NCBI GenBank assembly: GCA_037178675.1
Contig: JAYMGJ010000244.1
Coordinates: 1 to 64,000, forward strand
Length of the DNA: 64,000 bases
Source of the DNA: Scleroderma bovista
Taxonomy: Eukaryota > Basidiomycota > Agaricomycetes > Boletales > Sclerodermataceae
Reading direction: 5' to 3'
A program made the translations under genes and the position numbers. Of this stretch, positions 35,321-48,452 are shown one piece after another; the first letter of the stretch is position 1, and each line of letters opens with the position of its first letter. The notes under the pieces were generated by a model. The model did not search any database. It was not told the DNA's origin and saw nothing but the letters and a program-made list of their open reading frames with translations.

Positions 35321-37270
35321 AATGAAAACTACACAATGTTGGTAATCAACTCCAATACACAAACACTACACTACATTTCCTAATCAATAGTCCGCATTTT
35401 TGGTAATCAACACTAAACAATAATGGCTAATCAGAAGTCCGCACTTTTGGTAATCAACACTACACAACATTGGGTAATTAACACTACAGATTTTGGGTAG
35501 TGCACTACAACAATACTACACAATAATGGCTAATCAACAGTCCGCATTTTTGGTAATGAACACTATCACATCAACACTACACAACATTAGGTAATCAGTA
35601 CTACACATTTTTGGTAGTACACTACAACAACACCACACAATATTGGTTGATCAATAGTCCGCATTTTTGGTAATCAGCACTACCACACCAAGAGTACCCA
35701 ACATTAGGTAATCAATACTACACATTTTTGGTAGTACACTACAACAACAACACTACACAATATTGGCTAATCAATAGTCCGCATTTTTGATAATCAGCAC
35801 TACTACACCAACAGTACACAACATTAGGTAATCCAAACTACACAATATTGGCTAATCAATAGTCCGCATTTTTGATAATCAACACTACCACACCAACAAT
35901 ACACAACATTAGGTAATCCAAACTACACATTTTTGGTAATTAACACTACACAATATTGACTAACCAATAGTCCGCACTTTTGATAATCAACACTACCACA
36001 CCAACAGTACACAACATTAGGTCATCCAAACTACACATTTTTGGTAGTACACTACAACAACTAATCAATAGTCCACATTTTTGATGATCAGTACTACTAC
36101 ACCAACAGTACACAACATTAGATAATCAATACTACACATTTTTGTTAGTACACTACAACAACTAATCAATAGTCCGCATTTTTGATAATCAGTACTACCA
36201 CACCAACAGTACACAACATTAGGTAATCCAAACTACACATTTTTGGTAATCAACACTACCACACCAACAGTACACAACATTAGGTAATCCAAGCTACACA
36301 TTTTTGGTAATCAACACTACAACAATGACACTACACAACATTGGTTGATCAATAGTTCGCATTTTTGGTAATCAACACTACCACATCAATAGTACACAAC
36401 ATTAGGTAATTAATACTACACATTTCTGGTAGTACACTACAACAACAACACTACACAATATTGGCTAATGGTTCGCATTTTTGGTAATCAGCACTACCAC
36501 ACCAACAGTACACAACATTAGGTAATCCAAGCTACACATTTTTGGTAATCAACACTACAACAACAACACTGCACAACATTGGCTAATGGTTCGCATTTTT
36601 GGTAATCAGCACTACCACACCAACAGTACACAACATTAGGTAATCCAAGCTACACATTTTTGGTAATCAACACTACCACACCAACAGTACAAAACATTAG
36701 ATAATCAATACTACATATCTTTGGTAGTACACTACAACAACAACACTACACAACATTGGCTAATCAACAGTCCGCATTTTTGGTAATGAACACTATCACA
36801 TCAATACTACACAACATTAGGTAATCAGTACTACACTTTTTTTGGTAGTACACTACAACAACACCACACAATATTGGTTGATCAATAGTCCGCATTTTTG
36901 GTAATCAGCACTACCACACCAAGAGTACCCAACATTAGGTAATCAATACTACACATTTTTGGTAGTACACTACAACAACAACACTACACAACATTGGCCA
37001 ATCAATAGTCCGCATTTTTGGTAATCAGCACTACCACACCAAGAGTACCCAACATTAGGTAATCAATACTACACATTTTTGGTAGTACACTACAACAACA
37101 ACACTACACAACATTGGCTAATCAATAGTCCGCATTTTTGGTAATCAGCACTACCACACCAATAGAACACAACATTAGATAATCCAAGCTGCACATCTTT
37201 GGTAGTCAACACTATCACACCAACAGTACACAATATTGCCTAATCAATGGTCCACATTTTTGGTAGTCAG
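35320..37270. repeat. 120-bp dimeric satellite, right arm
   Basis: Reverse complement of the 31540-33480 array, in the same register as the left arm to the base. Confidence 0.8.
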
Positions 37271-37299
37271 CACAGTAATTTAATTCTGCAATGTGTATC

Positions 37300-38060
37300 A
37301 ATTTTGGGTCTGACCCAGTTTTGCAATGGTTGACAACTTTTTTGCTCAACAGGCCTGACCCAGTTTTGCAGTACTTGACAACTTTGTTTCTCAACAGGCC
37401 TGACCCAGTTCTGCAATGTCAGCCTGACCCAGTTTTGCAATGCTTGACAACTATTTCCTCAACAGGCCTGACCCAGTTCTGCAATGTCAGCCTGGCCCAG
37501 TTTTGCAATGCTTGACAACTTTTTCCTCAACAGGCCTGACCCAGTTCTGCAATGTCAGCCTGGCCCAGTTTTGCAATGCTTGACAACTTTCTCCTCAACA
37601 GGCCTGACCCAGTTCTGCAATGTCAGCCTGGCCCAGTTTTGCAATGCTTGACAACTTTTTCCTCAACAGGCCTTTTGCAGGCCTGACCCATGCTTGCCCA
37701 CAACTTTTTCCTCAACAGGCCTGACCCAGTTCTGCAATGTCAGCCTGGCCCAGTTTTGCAATGCTTGACAACTTTTTCCTCAACAGGCCTGACCCAGTTT
37801 TGCAATGCTTGACAACTTTTTCCTCAACAGGCCTGACCCAGTTCTGCAATGTCAGCCTGACCCAGTTTTGCAATGCTTGACAACTTTTTTTCTCAACAGG
37901 CCTGATCCAGTTCTGCAATGTATATACAATGTCAGCCTGACCCAGTTTCGCAATGCTTGACAATTTTTTCCTCAAAAGGCCTGACCCCATTCTGCCATGT
38001 CAGCCTGACCCAGTTTTGCAGTAATTGACAACTTTTTTCTCAACAGGCCTGACCCAGTTT
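37300..38060. repeat. 68-bp satellite, right arm (contracted)
   Basis: Mirror of the left-arm array but about 430 bp shorter. At 37670-37710 the unit is scrambled (aggccttttgcaggcctgac, ccatgcttgcccacaac), unlike any unit in the left arm. Confidence 0.75.
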
Positions 38061-38348
38061 TGCAATGTATCTACAACATCGGCCAGTCCCAGCTTTGCAA
38101 CACTTGTCAATTTTTTTGTTCAACAGGCCTGACCTAGTTTTACAATGCTCCCACCAGTCCCAGTTCTGCAATTTTTATCAAACATCAGCCCATCCCAGTT
38201 TTGCAGTGATTAATGTCCCTCAGGCCTGTACTAGATTTGCAATAATAGAAAACATCGGCCTGGCCCAGTTCTGCAAGCATCGGCCGGCGTCGGCTAGTCC
38301 CACCTTTACAGGCAAATGTACATGTCCGATGACCCACTTTTGCGAGGG

Positions 38349-38438
38349 TCCATCGCATTCTTGAAGCAGGAACTGTCCCCTTGCTTCCCTGTTGCTCCAT
38401 CACTGCTGTTACACCCCTGACATCAATCTATCATCACT
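38349..38438 (+). mobile_element. 90-bp fragment of the long LTR
   Basis: Matches the LTR segment at 51662-51748 (ccatcgcattcttgaagcag onwards). It splits the right outer end of the palindrome: left arm gcgagggtttgtgactgaac (as complement) against gcgagggt, this fragment, then ttgtgactgaac. Confidence 0.7.
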
Positions 38439-38649
38439 CTTTGTGACTGAACTATGTGGTGAAAAATGCTCAAGTAAAAGAATGCCACTATGTTGTACGT
38501 TTTATTGTCTCCAACCAACCCTTGAACTTGGACCAAACAAGTTGACAGAGGTTCAACTCCATCCTCGCTAGTGTGAACTTTGTTTTTCTTCACCACGTCC
38601 AAAGTCCTCCCCAAAACTTTGGTCGATACATTCATGGACTGGCAATCCA

Positions 38650-41600
38650 ATGCACCCAGGACAAGATCTCCAGGCCTCAAAGTGCTATGCTTGTAAGAAA
38701 TGCAAGCAGTCATTTCAAAATAGGTCTGGCCTCACTCAACATACGCATGCCAAACATCCACACTTCTCGCCTCCGCCAGCTGCTTCAGATGTGCCAGACA
38801 ACCATGAACTAGATGGAGATTACTTGATGGACACTGAACCAGGTCCTTCAAATGTGCCATCAACTGCTCCAGATGTGCCAGGCAACTATGACATGGATCA
38901 TATCCATTCAGCCTTCATTGGACTGGGTGATGCTTTATTCCACAATTATCACCCTGGTTTAACAGGTTAGTACATTTGGACGGGTTTTCACCATAGAAGA
39001 ACTAATTTTACTACGTTTAGGTCAACTGTGCAATGCCAACAGTGACTTTCTGCCACATGGAACCCACCCAGAACCACGCCAACCAAAGCACCCTGACAAC
39101 TGGTCACCGTATGGTAGCCGTCTCGAATTCAAGCTTGCTGACTTCTTATATATGCACAATCAAATGTTGGCGGCACATATCAATACTCTTCTCGACCTAT
39201 GGGCAGCATCTCTACTCGAAGCCGGTGGGCACCCTTTGTTTTCCGACTACAAACAGATGTATGAAACAATTGATAACACTCAGCCTGGAGACGTTAAGTG
39301 GCAGTCCTTCACTGTCAAATATACTGGAGACCCAGGAGCTGGTCCTGCACCTTGGATGCACGACCATTATGAAGTTTGGTTTTGGGATCCCCATGAAGTT
39401 GCGCACAACATGTTGGCAAATCCCAACTTCGCTTGTGTAATGGACTACCAACCGTTCCGTGAGTATGACACAAAGACCTCAACACGACGGTGGCAGGACT
39501 TCATGTCAGGTGATTGGGCATGGCGTCAAGCTGTAAGTAGAGCTATATTCATCTACTTTGGCCATCTAACTTAAGGCTGTAGGATATAATTTCTCAAGAC
39601 CCGGACTGCCTTGGGTCAATGTTCATCCCAATTATTCTGGGATCAGACAAAACCACGGTGTCAGTGGCTACCGGGCAAAATGACTATTACCCACTGTACT
39701 GTAGGGGAAGGTGCGGGTTCGGGTGTTCGAGAGGACAAGAGAAGAGAGACGAGAGAGATTCAGAACTTTAGACGGTGAACGCTGTAGATATGATGGGAAA
39801 CTTGTGACTGCTTAGACTTGAGGATTCGGACGTGAGATACGGAACTGGGGGAATCGGATTGCTGCAGCTCGAGGCTGCTACAGGCGGCTTAAGTACAGTA
39901 CTAATGACGTCAAAGCGTGAGTGGCTCAACGTCCGAGCAGACAATGTATCTAAGGTACAAAGAATACATCAAAGCTAAAATACAAGGGGCGGCAAAGCAC
40001 TGAGAGGGCCGTGCCTCAGGACATAGGGCGCGGGATCTAACCTGGCCGCTTCGGTGCGTCGTAGATGACATACGTCCACCCTGCCCTTTGTGGGTCTTGC
40101 CGGTCGCAGGACGATCGATACCAGTTACCTGGTACCGACCATAACTCACCCGAGGTCCGCGGTAGGTGTCCTCACCAACGCCTGGGCCCTCTCAAGTGCT
40201 TCGTAGATCGGAAATATTTCGTAGTTGCGTAGCTAAGTCGTGTTAGTTCCTTACAGTACTTATCCGTTGGAAATGTTCGCAACAATGTTCACCGTGCACA
40301 TCGCAATGGCGTAGTATTGATTGGATTTCTTGCGATGCCAAAAAGTATGTCAATTCTAATCTGGAAAGACTGGTACCTGATGCATCATATAGCTACAAGA
40401 GAGCACACCAACAAAGCAAACTTTCGATGGTTTCGGTGACAACTCTTCCACTCATCACTTGGTCATATCCTCAAGACCTTCCAACCTGGTATGAGTAAGC
40501 CCGAGGTCACTCCGTTTGGAGATGGACATTACCGGCATGTTATCTATGGGCTAGGGCCATACATTGCTGATTACGAGGAACAAGCCCTTTTAACATGTAT
40601 AGTCTGCAATTGGTGTCCATGGTACGTTCGGTTTGTTCCACACAAGTATTTACAATTTGAATCTAACTTCCTGAGTTGGTAGATGCCTTGCATATCGCAA
40701 TGACCTGGACGAAGACAATGTGCTTCATCGTTGCCGTGAACACACCGAAGCATTGGTCAAGGAGTTTTCACTGGATGCGCTATGGCATGAATATGGCATT
40801 GTAGGGGAGTTAGTCCCATTTACAAACGATTTCCTCCAAGCAGATATTCACGAACTCATCGCACCTGACCTCCTTCATCAAATCATTAAGGGCACATTTA
40901 AGGACCACTTGATTGAATGGGTGGAAAAGTACCTTCATCGTACACATATGGATGCCCATGCAAATGAAATACTGGATGATATTGATCGGCAGTAAGCACT
41001 ATCCTCAATGACCAGTCATTCTTCAGAACTAACCCAAATACTCCCCAGTATTGCGGCAGTTGCATCATTCCCTGGTCTACGATGGTTTCCACAGGGCCAA
41101 CATTTCAAGCAGTGGACGGGCGATGACTCCAAAGCGCTTATGAAAGTAAGTCCATCTTGTTATATCAAATTCTTACTATCTTGATCCTGCCTTACAGGTA
41201 TACTTGCCAGCAATCAAGGGTCACGTCCCAGAAGATATCGTGCGCACACTGCGTGCTTTTTTGGAATTCTGCTACCTTGTACGGCGCAATGTGCTTACAG
41301 CAAAGGACTTGGACGACCTCGACGAAATACTTGCACAGTTTTATCAACACTGTGAGATCTTCAAGAAGGAGGGTGTGGTCACCACATTCTCTCTCCCTCA
41401 ACAACATGCCATGAAACACTATAAGCAATTAATCTGGTGGTTTGGGGTGCCAAATGGCCAAGAGTATCTCTTTCTTCTATTTTTTTACAATGTTTTGTCA
41501 TGGAACATTGAGAAATGCTTGCAGTGACATGCCTTTCAACAGTCATCGAGGTGCTTGGTAAGGTTTTGAATTAAATACACTGCTTGCACTCACGCCTCTT

Positions 41601-42506
41601 GACCTCTAGTGTCACACAACACGACTCGGCTGCAACTAGCTGTGGCTAATCCAACCAATGGCAACAAAAATCGAGTTGTGACCTGTGAAGATCTCCCAGC
41701 ATCAGCTAGCATTGAGGACAGTAATAGTGACTGCGAAGACGTTGAAGGACCAAGGGTTGAAGCACATGTGTGCCTTGCTCGAATGCGGCGTAAGCTCCTC
41801 TGTCTGGTACAGCCATGCAATTCAATAACTGGCTTTTTGTATAGAACATAAATGTGCAAGAACAGTGGCTGCACTTGCCGATGAGCTGAACATCCCCGAC
41901 CTCCCCAAACTTGTCCAAACATTTTTGTTTGGGCAACTATTTCCAGACGACGATCACAACCCTGCCGATGTTTCCCCCTTGGAGTGCCCAAAATACCAAG
42001 GGAAAATTTATGTTTATAGCTCGGCATCATCGACATTCTATGCTCCAAGCAATCTTAGTGGTATTGGAGGCATGCAGCATGAATATATTCATGCCACACC
42101 AACTTGGAGACAAGATGGTCCCCGCTATGACTGTGTATTCATTATTACTAACCCTGAGCTTGATGGAATGCATGGTATGGATGTTGCTCGCATCCTCTGT
42201 TTCTTCTCTTTCAGGACTCATAGAAAACTCCACCACTGTGCCATCGTCCATTGGTTTGATCGCATTGGAGATGCAGCAGATGAGGTCACCGGGATGTGGA
42301 TGGTTCGCCCCAGTTTTGCTTGGGGTGAACGGCCCAACACCGCTGTCATTCACATAGATGCCATTTTCCGTGCAGCGCATCTCATCCCAGTCTACAATAG
42401 AAATTTTGTGTCGCCAGAAATCAGACCTCACAATTCTTATGACTCGTTTCGTCATTTCTATGTTAATAAGTTTGCAGACCATCATTCGTTCGAAATTGTG
42501 TACTAG
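38650..42506 (+). CDS. Plavaka-type transposase, interrupted
   Basis: A C2H2 zinc finger (CKKCKQSFQNRSGLTQHTHAKH) at the N-terminus is followed by the Plavaka core: PYGSRLEFKLADFLYMHNQM, HYEVWFWDPHEVA, FMSGDWAWRQA, ILGSDKTTVSVATGQNDYYPL, then after a solo LTR LSVGNVRNNVHRAHRNGVVL, YGLGPYIADYEEQALL, DLLHQIIKGTFKDHLIEWVE and the C-terminal block to 42506. Several short introns are implied (for example near 38970-39020, 39532-39590, 40990-41050). The region around 41460-41600 lacks part of the usual core, suggesting an internal loss. Zinc finger and core are in the usual order. The copy is disrupted by the LTR at 39700-40255 and probably inactive. The start is assigned at 38650 but could lie in an earlier exon. 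Confidence 0.85.
39700..40255. mobile_element. 556-bp solo LTR inside Plavaka
   Basis: Begins TGTAGGGGAAGG and ends TTCCTTACA, flanked by the direct repeat GTAC (39696-39699 and 40256-40259). The transposase frame continues exactly across the gap (YYPLY then LSVGN), so the insertion and its duplication account for the whole break. Confidence 0.85.
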
Positions 42507-43209
42507 TAGTAGAGCCAACATTGTGTACTTGAACTACTTTTCCACCTTTTTGTGCTTGTTTGACTTTTGGGACTTTTCAACGAGTGAGCAAAAAGGCAGA
42601 AAAGCATCAGACAGTTGCTTTTGTGCTTGTCGCACTTTTCATACTTGTTGTGCTTAGCAAAGCTGGAAAAGCTTGCCAAGTAAGGAAAGTAATTTGACAC
42701 ATTTGCTGATGACCCAGTGTGCAGATCCACAAACCAAAAACAGGCCATTAAGAAGTGGCATGGACTTGTTTAGTGTCAACCATCAGCCTCAATTATCAGC
42801 GCACAAGGCTGCATCACCGGCCACAAATACAGGCGAAGCAATACCATTTTATCCTCCTCCGGGCACTACCAGTACCACTGCCATGGCAGGGATCCCCAAG
42901 CATCTAGTAACCACACATCCGTTAACCATGTTGGGCCATCTGCTCCAGGCTCCTTCCCATCTGCTACTTCGAGTGTGAGGCTACATCCTAGTACAGTAGT
43001 GGTGGAAAATTCCGAGTGGCTATGCACAAATTCAAACACAGCACAACCTTAAACATCCTCACACTCTCAGCAGCAGCTGGAGTAAAACATTTGTAAACAA
43101 TGTCAGGCTGACAGCGGACTACGAAATAAAATGGGCTTCAGGTCAATAAGTCCAATAGGATTATATAATAAAACATATTTTCAGAATCCCCGGACAATGA
43201 TATGGAGAT
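42507..43209. other. interval between Plavaka and helicase
   Basis: AT-rich after the Plavaka stop (tgtgcttgttt motifs). A 101-codon plus frame at 42673-42978 (Pro/Thr-rich) might be an upstream exon of a repeat gene, but I do not recognise it. Confidence 0.3.
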
Positions 43210-45318
43210 TTGCTATACATGGTACTACCTTCGCCGAGTCCATACCCTACATTGGCAACGATCTGCCAGCAAGCACAGCAAACCTTCACAGTACGCCCAT
43301 GTTTCTGGCAGCTTAAGGTATCAGAAGCACTCTTGAAGGGAGACAAGGATGTCATCTGTACAGCTGGAACTGGGATGGGGAAGACCCTCTGTTTTTGGCT
43401 GCCATTGCTCTTCCGCCCTAATGGCATACAGATAGTGGTTACTCCACTTAACCTGCTTGGAAAGCAGAATGCGGCCTCACTAACTAAGGCTGGAATCTCT
43501 GCAATTGCTATCAATTCTGAGATGGCAACCTTATCCAATTTTTCTGTGAGTGCCATTGAAAGCTCAAAGTGAATAAGCCATTCTAACCATTTCAATGTAC
43601 AGGCAGTTGATGCATTCAAATACCGGGCAATCATTGTCAGCCCAGAGCAGCTGATGAAACCAAGCGGGGAATTCAAGAAGCGGTTGAAAAATTGCCTGTT
43701 TACCACAAACATCATCAGCATAATTGTGGACAAAGCCCATTGTCTGACTGAGTGGGGAGAATTTCAGCCAGAGTACAAGGAGCTCCAACGGCTGCATTAC
43801 ATCCTACCTGATACAATCCCAATCATGATTACTTTTGCAACGCTCACACGCAATGCACTTACCAATGCGCTCAGACTGCTTCGCATGCATCCTGACAAAA
43901 CTATCACCATCCGATGGAGCAGTGACCATCCGAACATCAAGATTGGAGTCAGGAAAATCAAATATGCTCTGAGAAGTTATGCTGACCTCGCATTTTTGGT
44001 TCCTCTGGGATGGAAAGTTGGTGATCCACTGCTGCCGAAATTTCTGATCTTCTTCGACAATATCCAAGATGCAATCAATGCTGCTCAATACTTGCGTAGC
44101 TGCCTTCCTCCCAAAGCAAGGGACTTGATAAAGTGGTTCAATGCAGACATGAGCACAAACTTTAAGGATAAAGAGCTTGAGCGGCTCATTGTGGGTGACA
44201 GTAGGGGCTATGCTTTGACAGAATCTTTTGGTATGGTAAGATATAATCACACTTTAGTCATGAAGTTGTACTCACCTGTGAAAGGGCATGGACGTACCAG
44301 ACATTCAGTTTGTTGGCCAATGGCGTGCGACCTGCAAACTAGCTGTGCTATGGCAGTGTTTTGGTCACGCGGCACATAATAAGGCACTTACTGGAACAGC
44401 GATACTCTTTGCTGAGAAAGAATACTTTGACAACGAGTGAGCTGCAAAGGAAGCAAGGCGAAGACAGCGCGAGGAAACTCATAAACACAAAGCCAGCACA
44501 AAGAGTTCCACAGTGTCACTGCCACAAGCCAAACGAATTCGGCAAACAGAAACTGCTGTTCCATCAAGCAACACTTCGAAGGATCCATTGGCCAGTGATT
44601 GTCCAGGTTTACACAAGGGTGGTGAAAATGCGGAGGAAGATGAATCACATGGAGAGGAGTCTACTTATGAGGAGAACAACTTACCATCTACCGAACACCA
44701 TCTCTCTGGTTTGGCTGGTCTATGAAATGCCATGGCTGAAGCCATGTGCACAAGAAAGGAGTTCAATCAACCACAAAAAAGACGTAAACGTGAACTTGAG
44801 CCTGCAATGGATTATCTGATCAATGCCGAGAACCGCATGGGTATAGGGTGTCGCAGGAAGGTTTTCAATGTTTGTTTTGAGAACGACGCTGCTGGTGAGA
44901 AAGTTCTTTCTTTTGAACATCGTTACTGTTACTCAGTCACTCGCCTAGACACTGATCACTTACAGTGTAACGAAGATCAACCAATGGGCTGTGAATGGTG
45001 CCATGTTGGCTCTCCTGCCGTCTGTTGTGATATCCACAACCCATCAGAGTTTTCTAGCTTTGCCTCTGTTGTTGCAAAACAACCGTCAATCCCTCCTCAT
45101 TCACACATTGCCAAATACGAGAGAACACAAACGGACAACAACCTACGAGATGCTCTGGATCAATGGCGAGAGAAGACCACTGCCGCTGTCTTTGGCTGGG
45201 CTCACCTGAATGACATGGGTCCCTCAATTCTCATGTGCAGTGCTACTCTCAAGCGCATCGTTGATTGTGCTCACTACCACAAGATCAACTTGGTATTGGA
45301 CCTCAAACGAGAGACCAA
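43210..45318 (+). pseudogene. RecQ-like repeat-associated helicase, decayed
   Basis: Superfamily 2 helicase of the type widespread in basidiomycete repeats. Walker A is TAGTGMGKT. The motif II position reads VDKAHCLTEWG (DKAH, not DEAH) and motif III TFATLT instead of TSATLT. After an intron comes GMDVPDIQFVGQWRATCKLAVLWQ, and the motif VI position reads QCFGHAAHN where the family has QRFGRAARN. In-frame TGA codons occur at 44438-44440 and 44723-44725, both where CGA would fit. The frame resumes with a basic linker and a Cys-rich C-terminal domain (CEWCHVGSPAVCCDIH). It is cut at 45319 by the long LTR. Loss of the motif II Glu and three motif VI Arg residues predicts no ATPase activity. Confidence 0.8.
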
Positions 45319-46209
45319 TGTCATGCACCAAACGTGTTTGGTACTGTGGACATGGAGAAAGTTAGCCGATGAAACTAATGCGAAGAACACACACCCAAGA
45401 TCTGTTGAAAGATTGTCCCGACTTGAGGGATACAGACAGCCCTCGCTATCCATATCATGCAAAGTCAAGACTATCCTTATGCGAAGAATGAATACAAGCT
45501 CGTCATAGCCATCTATTGCACAAGAATGACTATCCTGGAGCAAGAGATGAATGCCATCGTCTGGCAGTCATCCCTCACACAAGAACCACCAAGAAGCAGA
45601 AGAATCCAAGGATTGATGATCATTTCAGTATGAGAGAGGAATGCAACCTACTGCAGTCCAACTCCCATACCAGAACAACCAAAGAAGCAGAAGAAACAAT
45701 AGAGAAATGAAGGAGAAAAGGAAGAATCATTTTTAGCGCCCAAATGTCAAATTTAGGCACCCAGTGCTGGCATTCCGATATTTTGAATAGCTCCACCATT
45801 TTTGAAGCTATCAATCATGTGACTATACCATCATGGAGCCTAGACCATGGTCTATCTGCCTGTCAAGTTCCGATGTATCATTTCCCACGGAGATATTCCA
45901 CCCACAATCCAGACACCCACTTCATCACTCACTATGGAGTCCGCATTTTCTCTGGAACGTTTCTCCGCTATTGCAGCAGACCTCAACTATGTCCTGCTCT
46001 TGGGACAGCCTCTCCCTGAGCTCCTGTGTACTGTCTGGTACATATCTTCCCAGCCTGCTCCCCCAGTCCCTCTCGTTCTCGGTCAGCGCATTCTCCTCAT
46101 CAGTCCTGCGTCGTGCACGTACTTTGGTCATCTCAAGTCTATCGTTAGACTTGAAAACTCATACCTGGTCGTCTTTGTGTCTCCTGAGTCCTCTGCATAT
46201 GGTCCTTTC

Positions 46210-46791
46210 TAATGGGAAGTACTGTCTGGAGATAGACAAGCACAGCAGGCCTAGACAAGAATGACAATAGAAGTTATCAACTCACTCTTGCTAGTTGGTT
46301 CAAACTTGGAGGGATTAACCGAAGGTGGTTAAGAGAGTTCTTGAATAGAACAGAGGATAAAATGTAGTGGGTAAAATCCTACTCTGCTACCAAGAAGCAT
46401 AAGGGTATTTATACGTCTGAGCTGCGCACAGACCATGTAAAGTAAGAAGTCTCTGTGAATCCATAAACGGATAGGTAGATAAGTACCTTCCTAACATAGT
46501 AGTCCTGTGGAATCTCGTAGAATCTCGTAGAAGGCCACAGTGAGTCATAAGTAAGATAAGAGATAAGAAACGGTCTAGATCGACCCATAGGAATGTTCCA
46601 GAAGGAACATTATCTCTCCTTATCTTAATATGTCATAGATAAGGGATATGACTCTGGTTAGTCGGTACTTTGTTAACTGGTCATGTGACTCAGAGAATCA
46701 CATGGAAAATGGCAAGTCCAGACACATCATGTGTCAAGGCTCTAGAGAGAAGTCACGTGCTAGTGATGACTAAGCACTTACTTTCTCAACA
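46210..46791 (-). mobile_element. 582-bp solo LTR nested in copy B
   Basis: Absent from copy A; flanked by CTTTC direct repeats (46205-46209 and 46792-46796). On the minus strand it starts TGTTGAGAAAG and ends ACTTCCCATTA, with a TATAAATACC promoter-like motif. Confidence 0.8.
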
Positions 46792-48112
46792 CTTTCATCC
46801 CAGAGTCCTGTCACATCCATCTCCCTCTATCATTCATCTCGCTTCCCTGGACACGTCGAATCTGCTACTTGCGATTCTCTTCCCTGCTATCCCACAACAA
46901 ACACAAATGAAACAGTGCTCTAGAACCCTTCTTAGGAGCCCTAATAGAGTACAGAACCTTCCCCTTACTGCTCAAGGGAAGACTGCACTTCGGGAGCACC
47001 AAATTTCGCATTTTTGCTCTACAGAAGCTCAATCCAAGGGATTTGTGACACTCTGTGACCAGCTGTGACTCTACTTGTCATTCCAGGCCCCCTGACACTG
47101 CTCTTCTGGTCGGATCAATTCTTTTATTATCCCCCAGCCACTCCCATCAGTGGCACTGCTTCAGAAGCTCATCTCCAGATCTAAAGTTCAATAAATCACA
47201 GGTTGTGCTTCCCTTCTGTCTGAGTCACACAGAGTCACTCTGGCTCACTCTGACTCACTCTGCTGTGCATTATTCATCCCCTCTTGGCATTACTAATCCC
47301 CATTACTCCCCTTACCAATCACTTACCAATCATCCTTCAAATCATGCTTATCATGCTGCTTATCAATTCATGACTCATGCCCCTATGATTCATATGCATT
47401 ATGTCATCGCATATGCTCATTTAGCTTCGATCTACTCATCCCATGCTTTCCCCCCCTCTCTTTTGGGCCCCATGCAATGATTTTTCCATATTCTTGGTTA
47501 TACACCCCTTTTTACCTATGTTTTTGCTCTTTCCCTTGGCTCAGCAGCTTGTTCAGGCTCTCCCCATCAATGACTCAGCCTTATTACACTGCTTATCAAT
47601 CGCTTACCAACATCAGCAAATCACTTTGTTCTGGACAGTTCTGGACAGTGCCACACAGAGCCACAGAGCCCCCAGCTTAGTCCATACTGGACAGCTCTGT
47701 CCAGATAGACATAGACTGTGGACTTCTATGGAAGTCTGTACAGCTCTCCCCAGTTCTCCCCAGATGTACAGAATCATTAGCAAAACTAGTACACACTTAC
47801 CCTTAGTACTCCTTTGCAACACCAATACTAGGCTTTGTCCAAAAGCCAATTCAAAGCTCTCATAGTAGTAATAACACTCATTCAGACTCTTATGGCACTC
47901 ATAGTAATTTGTATAGCACCAAATATATTATCAATTACTAACTACATACATGGTGTGTTGACTACTAGTACCAAAAACACTGCTCCAATGAAGCAATACT
48001 AAGGTTGAGTTAGTGACAAGCTAGATCAAGCTAAACAAAAAGAACTTACAGGGTGGTTGTCAATTTCCGGCAGGCTAATAGCCTCTAATCATGCTTGACC
48101 ATAGTCAAATAA

Positions 48113-48380
48113 CCTATTAGTACAATTGTTAGACAAGTTAATATGTAATGGTAGTGGGAAACTTACCATTAGCTCCGGCACTAGCATTTGTTGTGTAGTC
48201 AAATAGCCTATTTGTACCATTGTTAGACAAGTTAATATGGTAGTAGTGCCAGGAAACTTACCATTAGCTCCGGCACTAACATTTGTTGTGTAGTCAAATA
48301 GCCTAATAGTACCATTGTTAGACAAGTTAAAATGTAGTGGTAGTAGGAAACTTACCATTAGCTCCGGTACTAACATTTGT
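48113..48380 (-). repeat. three ~95-bp units with intron-like signals
   Basis: On the minus strand each unit reads GGAGCTAATG, GTAAGTTTCC, TTGTCTAACAATGG (branch-like CTAAC), ATTAG or AATAG, then GCTATTTGACTACACAAC. That is a 53-55 nt intron-like segment plus a 41-nt exon-like segment. Since 41 is not a multiple of three, the units do not form an in-frame exon series. It may be a duplicated exon-intron piece of a captured gene. Confidence 0.55.
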
Positions 48381-48452
48381 TGTGTTGAGCCCACTCCTAC
48401 ATAGTAGGAAAAGGCATTTGTTTGGTCTGGTTTGCCATGTTGCGCAAGAGGT

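Larger units (their letters stand above)
30006..38456. mobile_element. giant palindrome of satellite arrays
   Basis: Left arm 30006-34353, spacer 34354-34449, right arm 34450-38456. Coordinates of paired features sum to 68803 from the centre out to 31288/37515, with sequence identity apparently complete over long stretches (both 146-codon frames at 33590-34030 and 34773-35213 are identical). Farther out the right arm is about 430 bp shorter through loss of satellite units. The outer ends read agttcagtcacaaaccctcg and its complement. No transposase is inside. It could be a non-autonomous element with long subterminal arrays or a recent inverted duplication. Confidence 0.8.
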
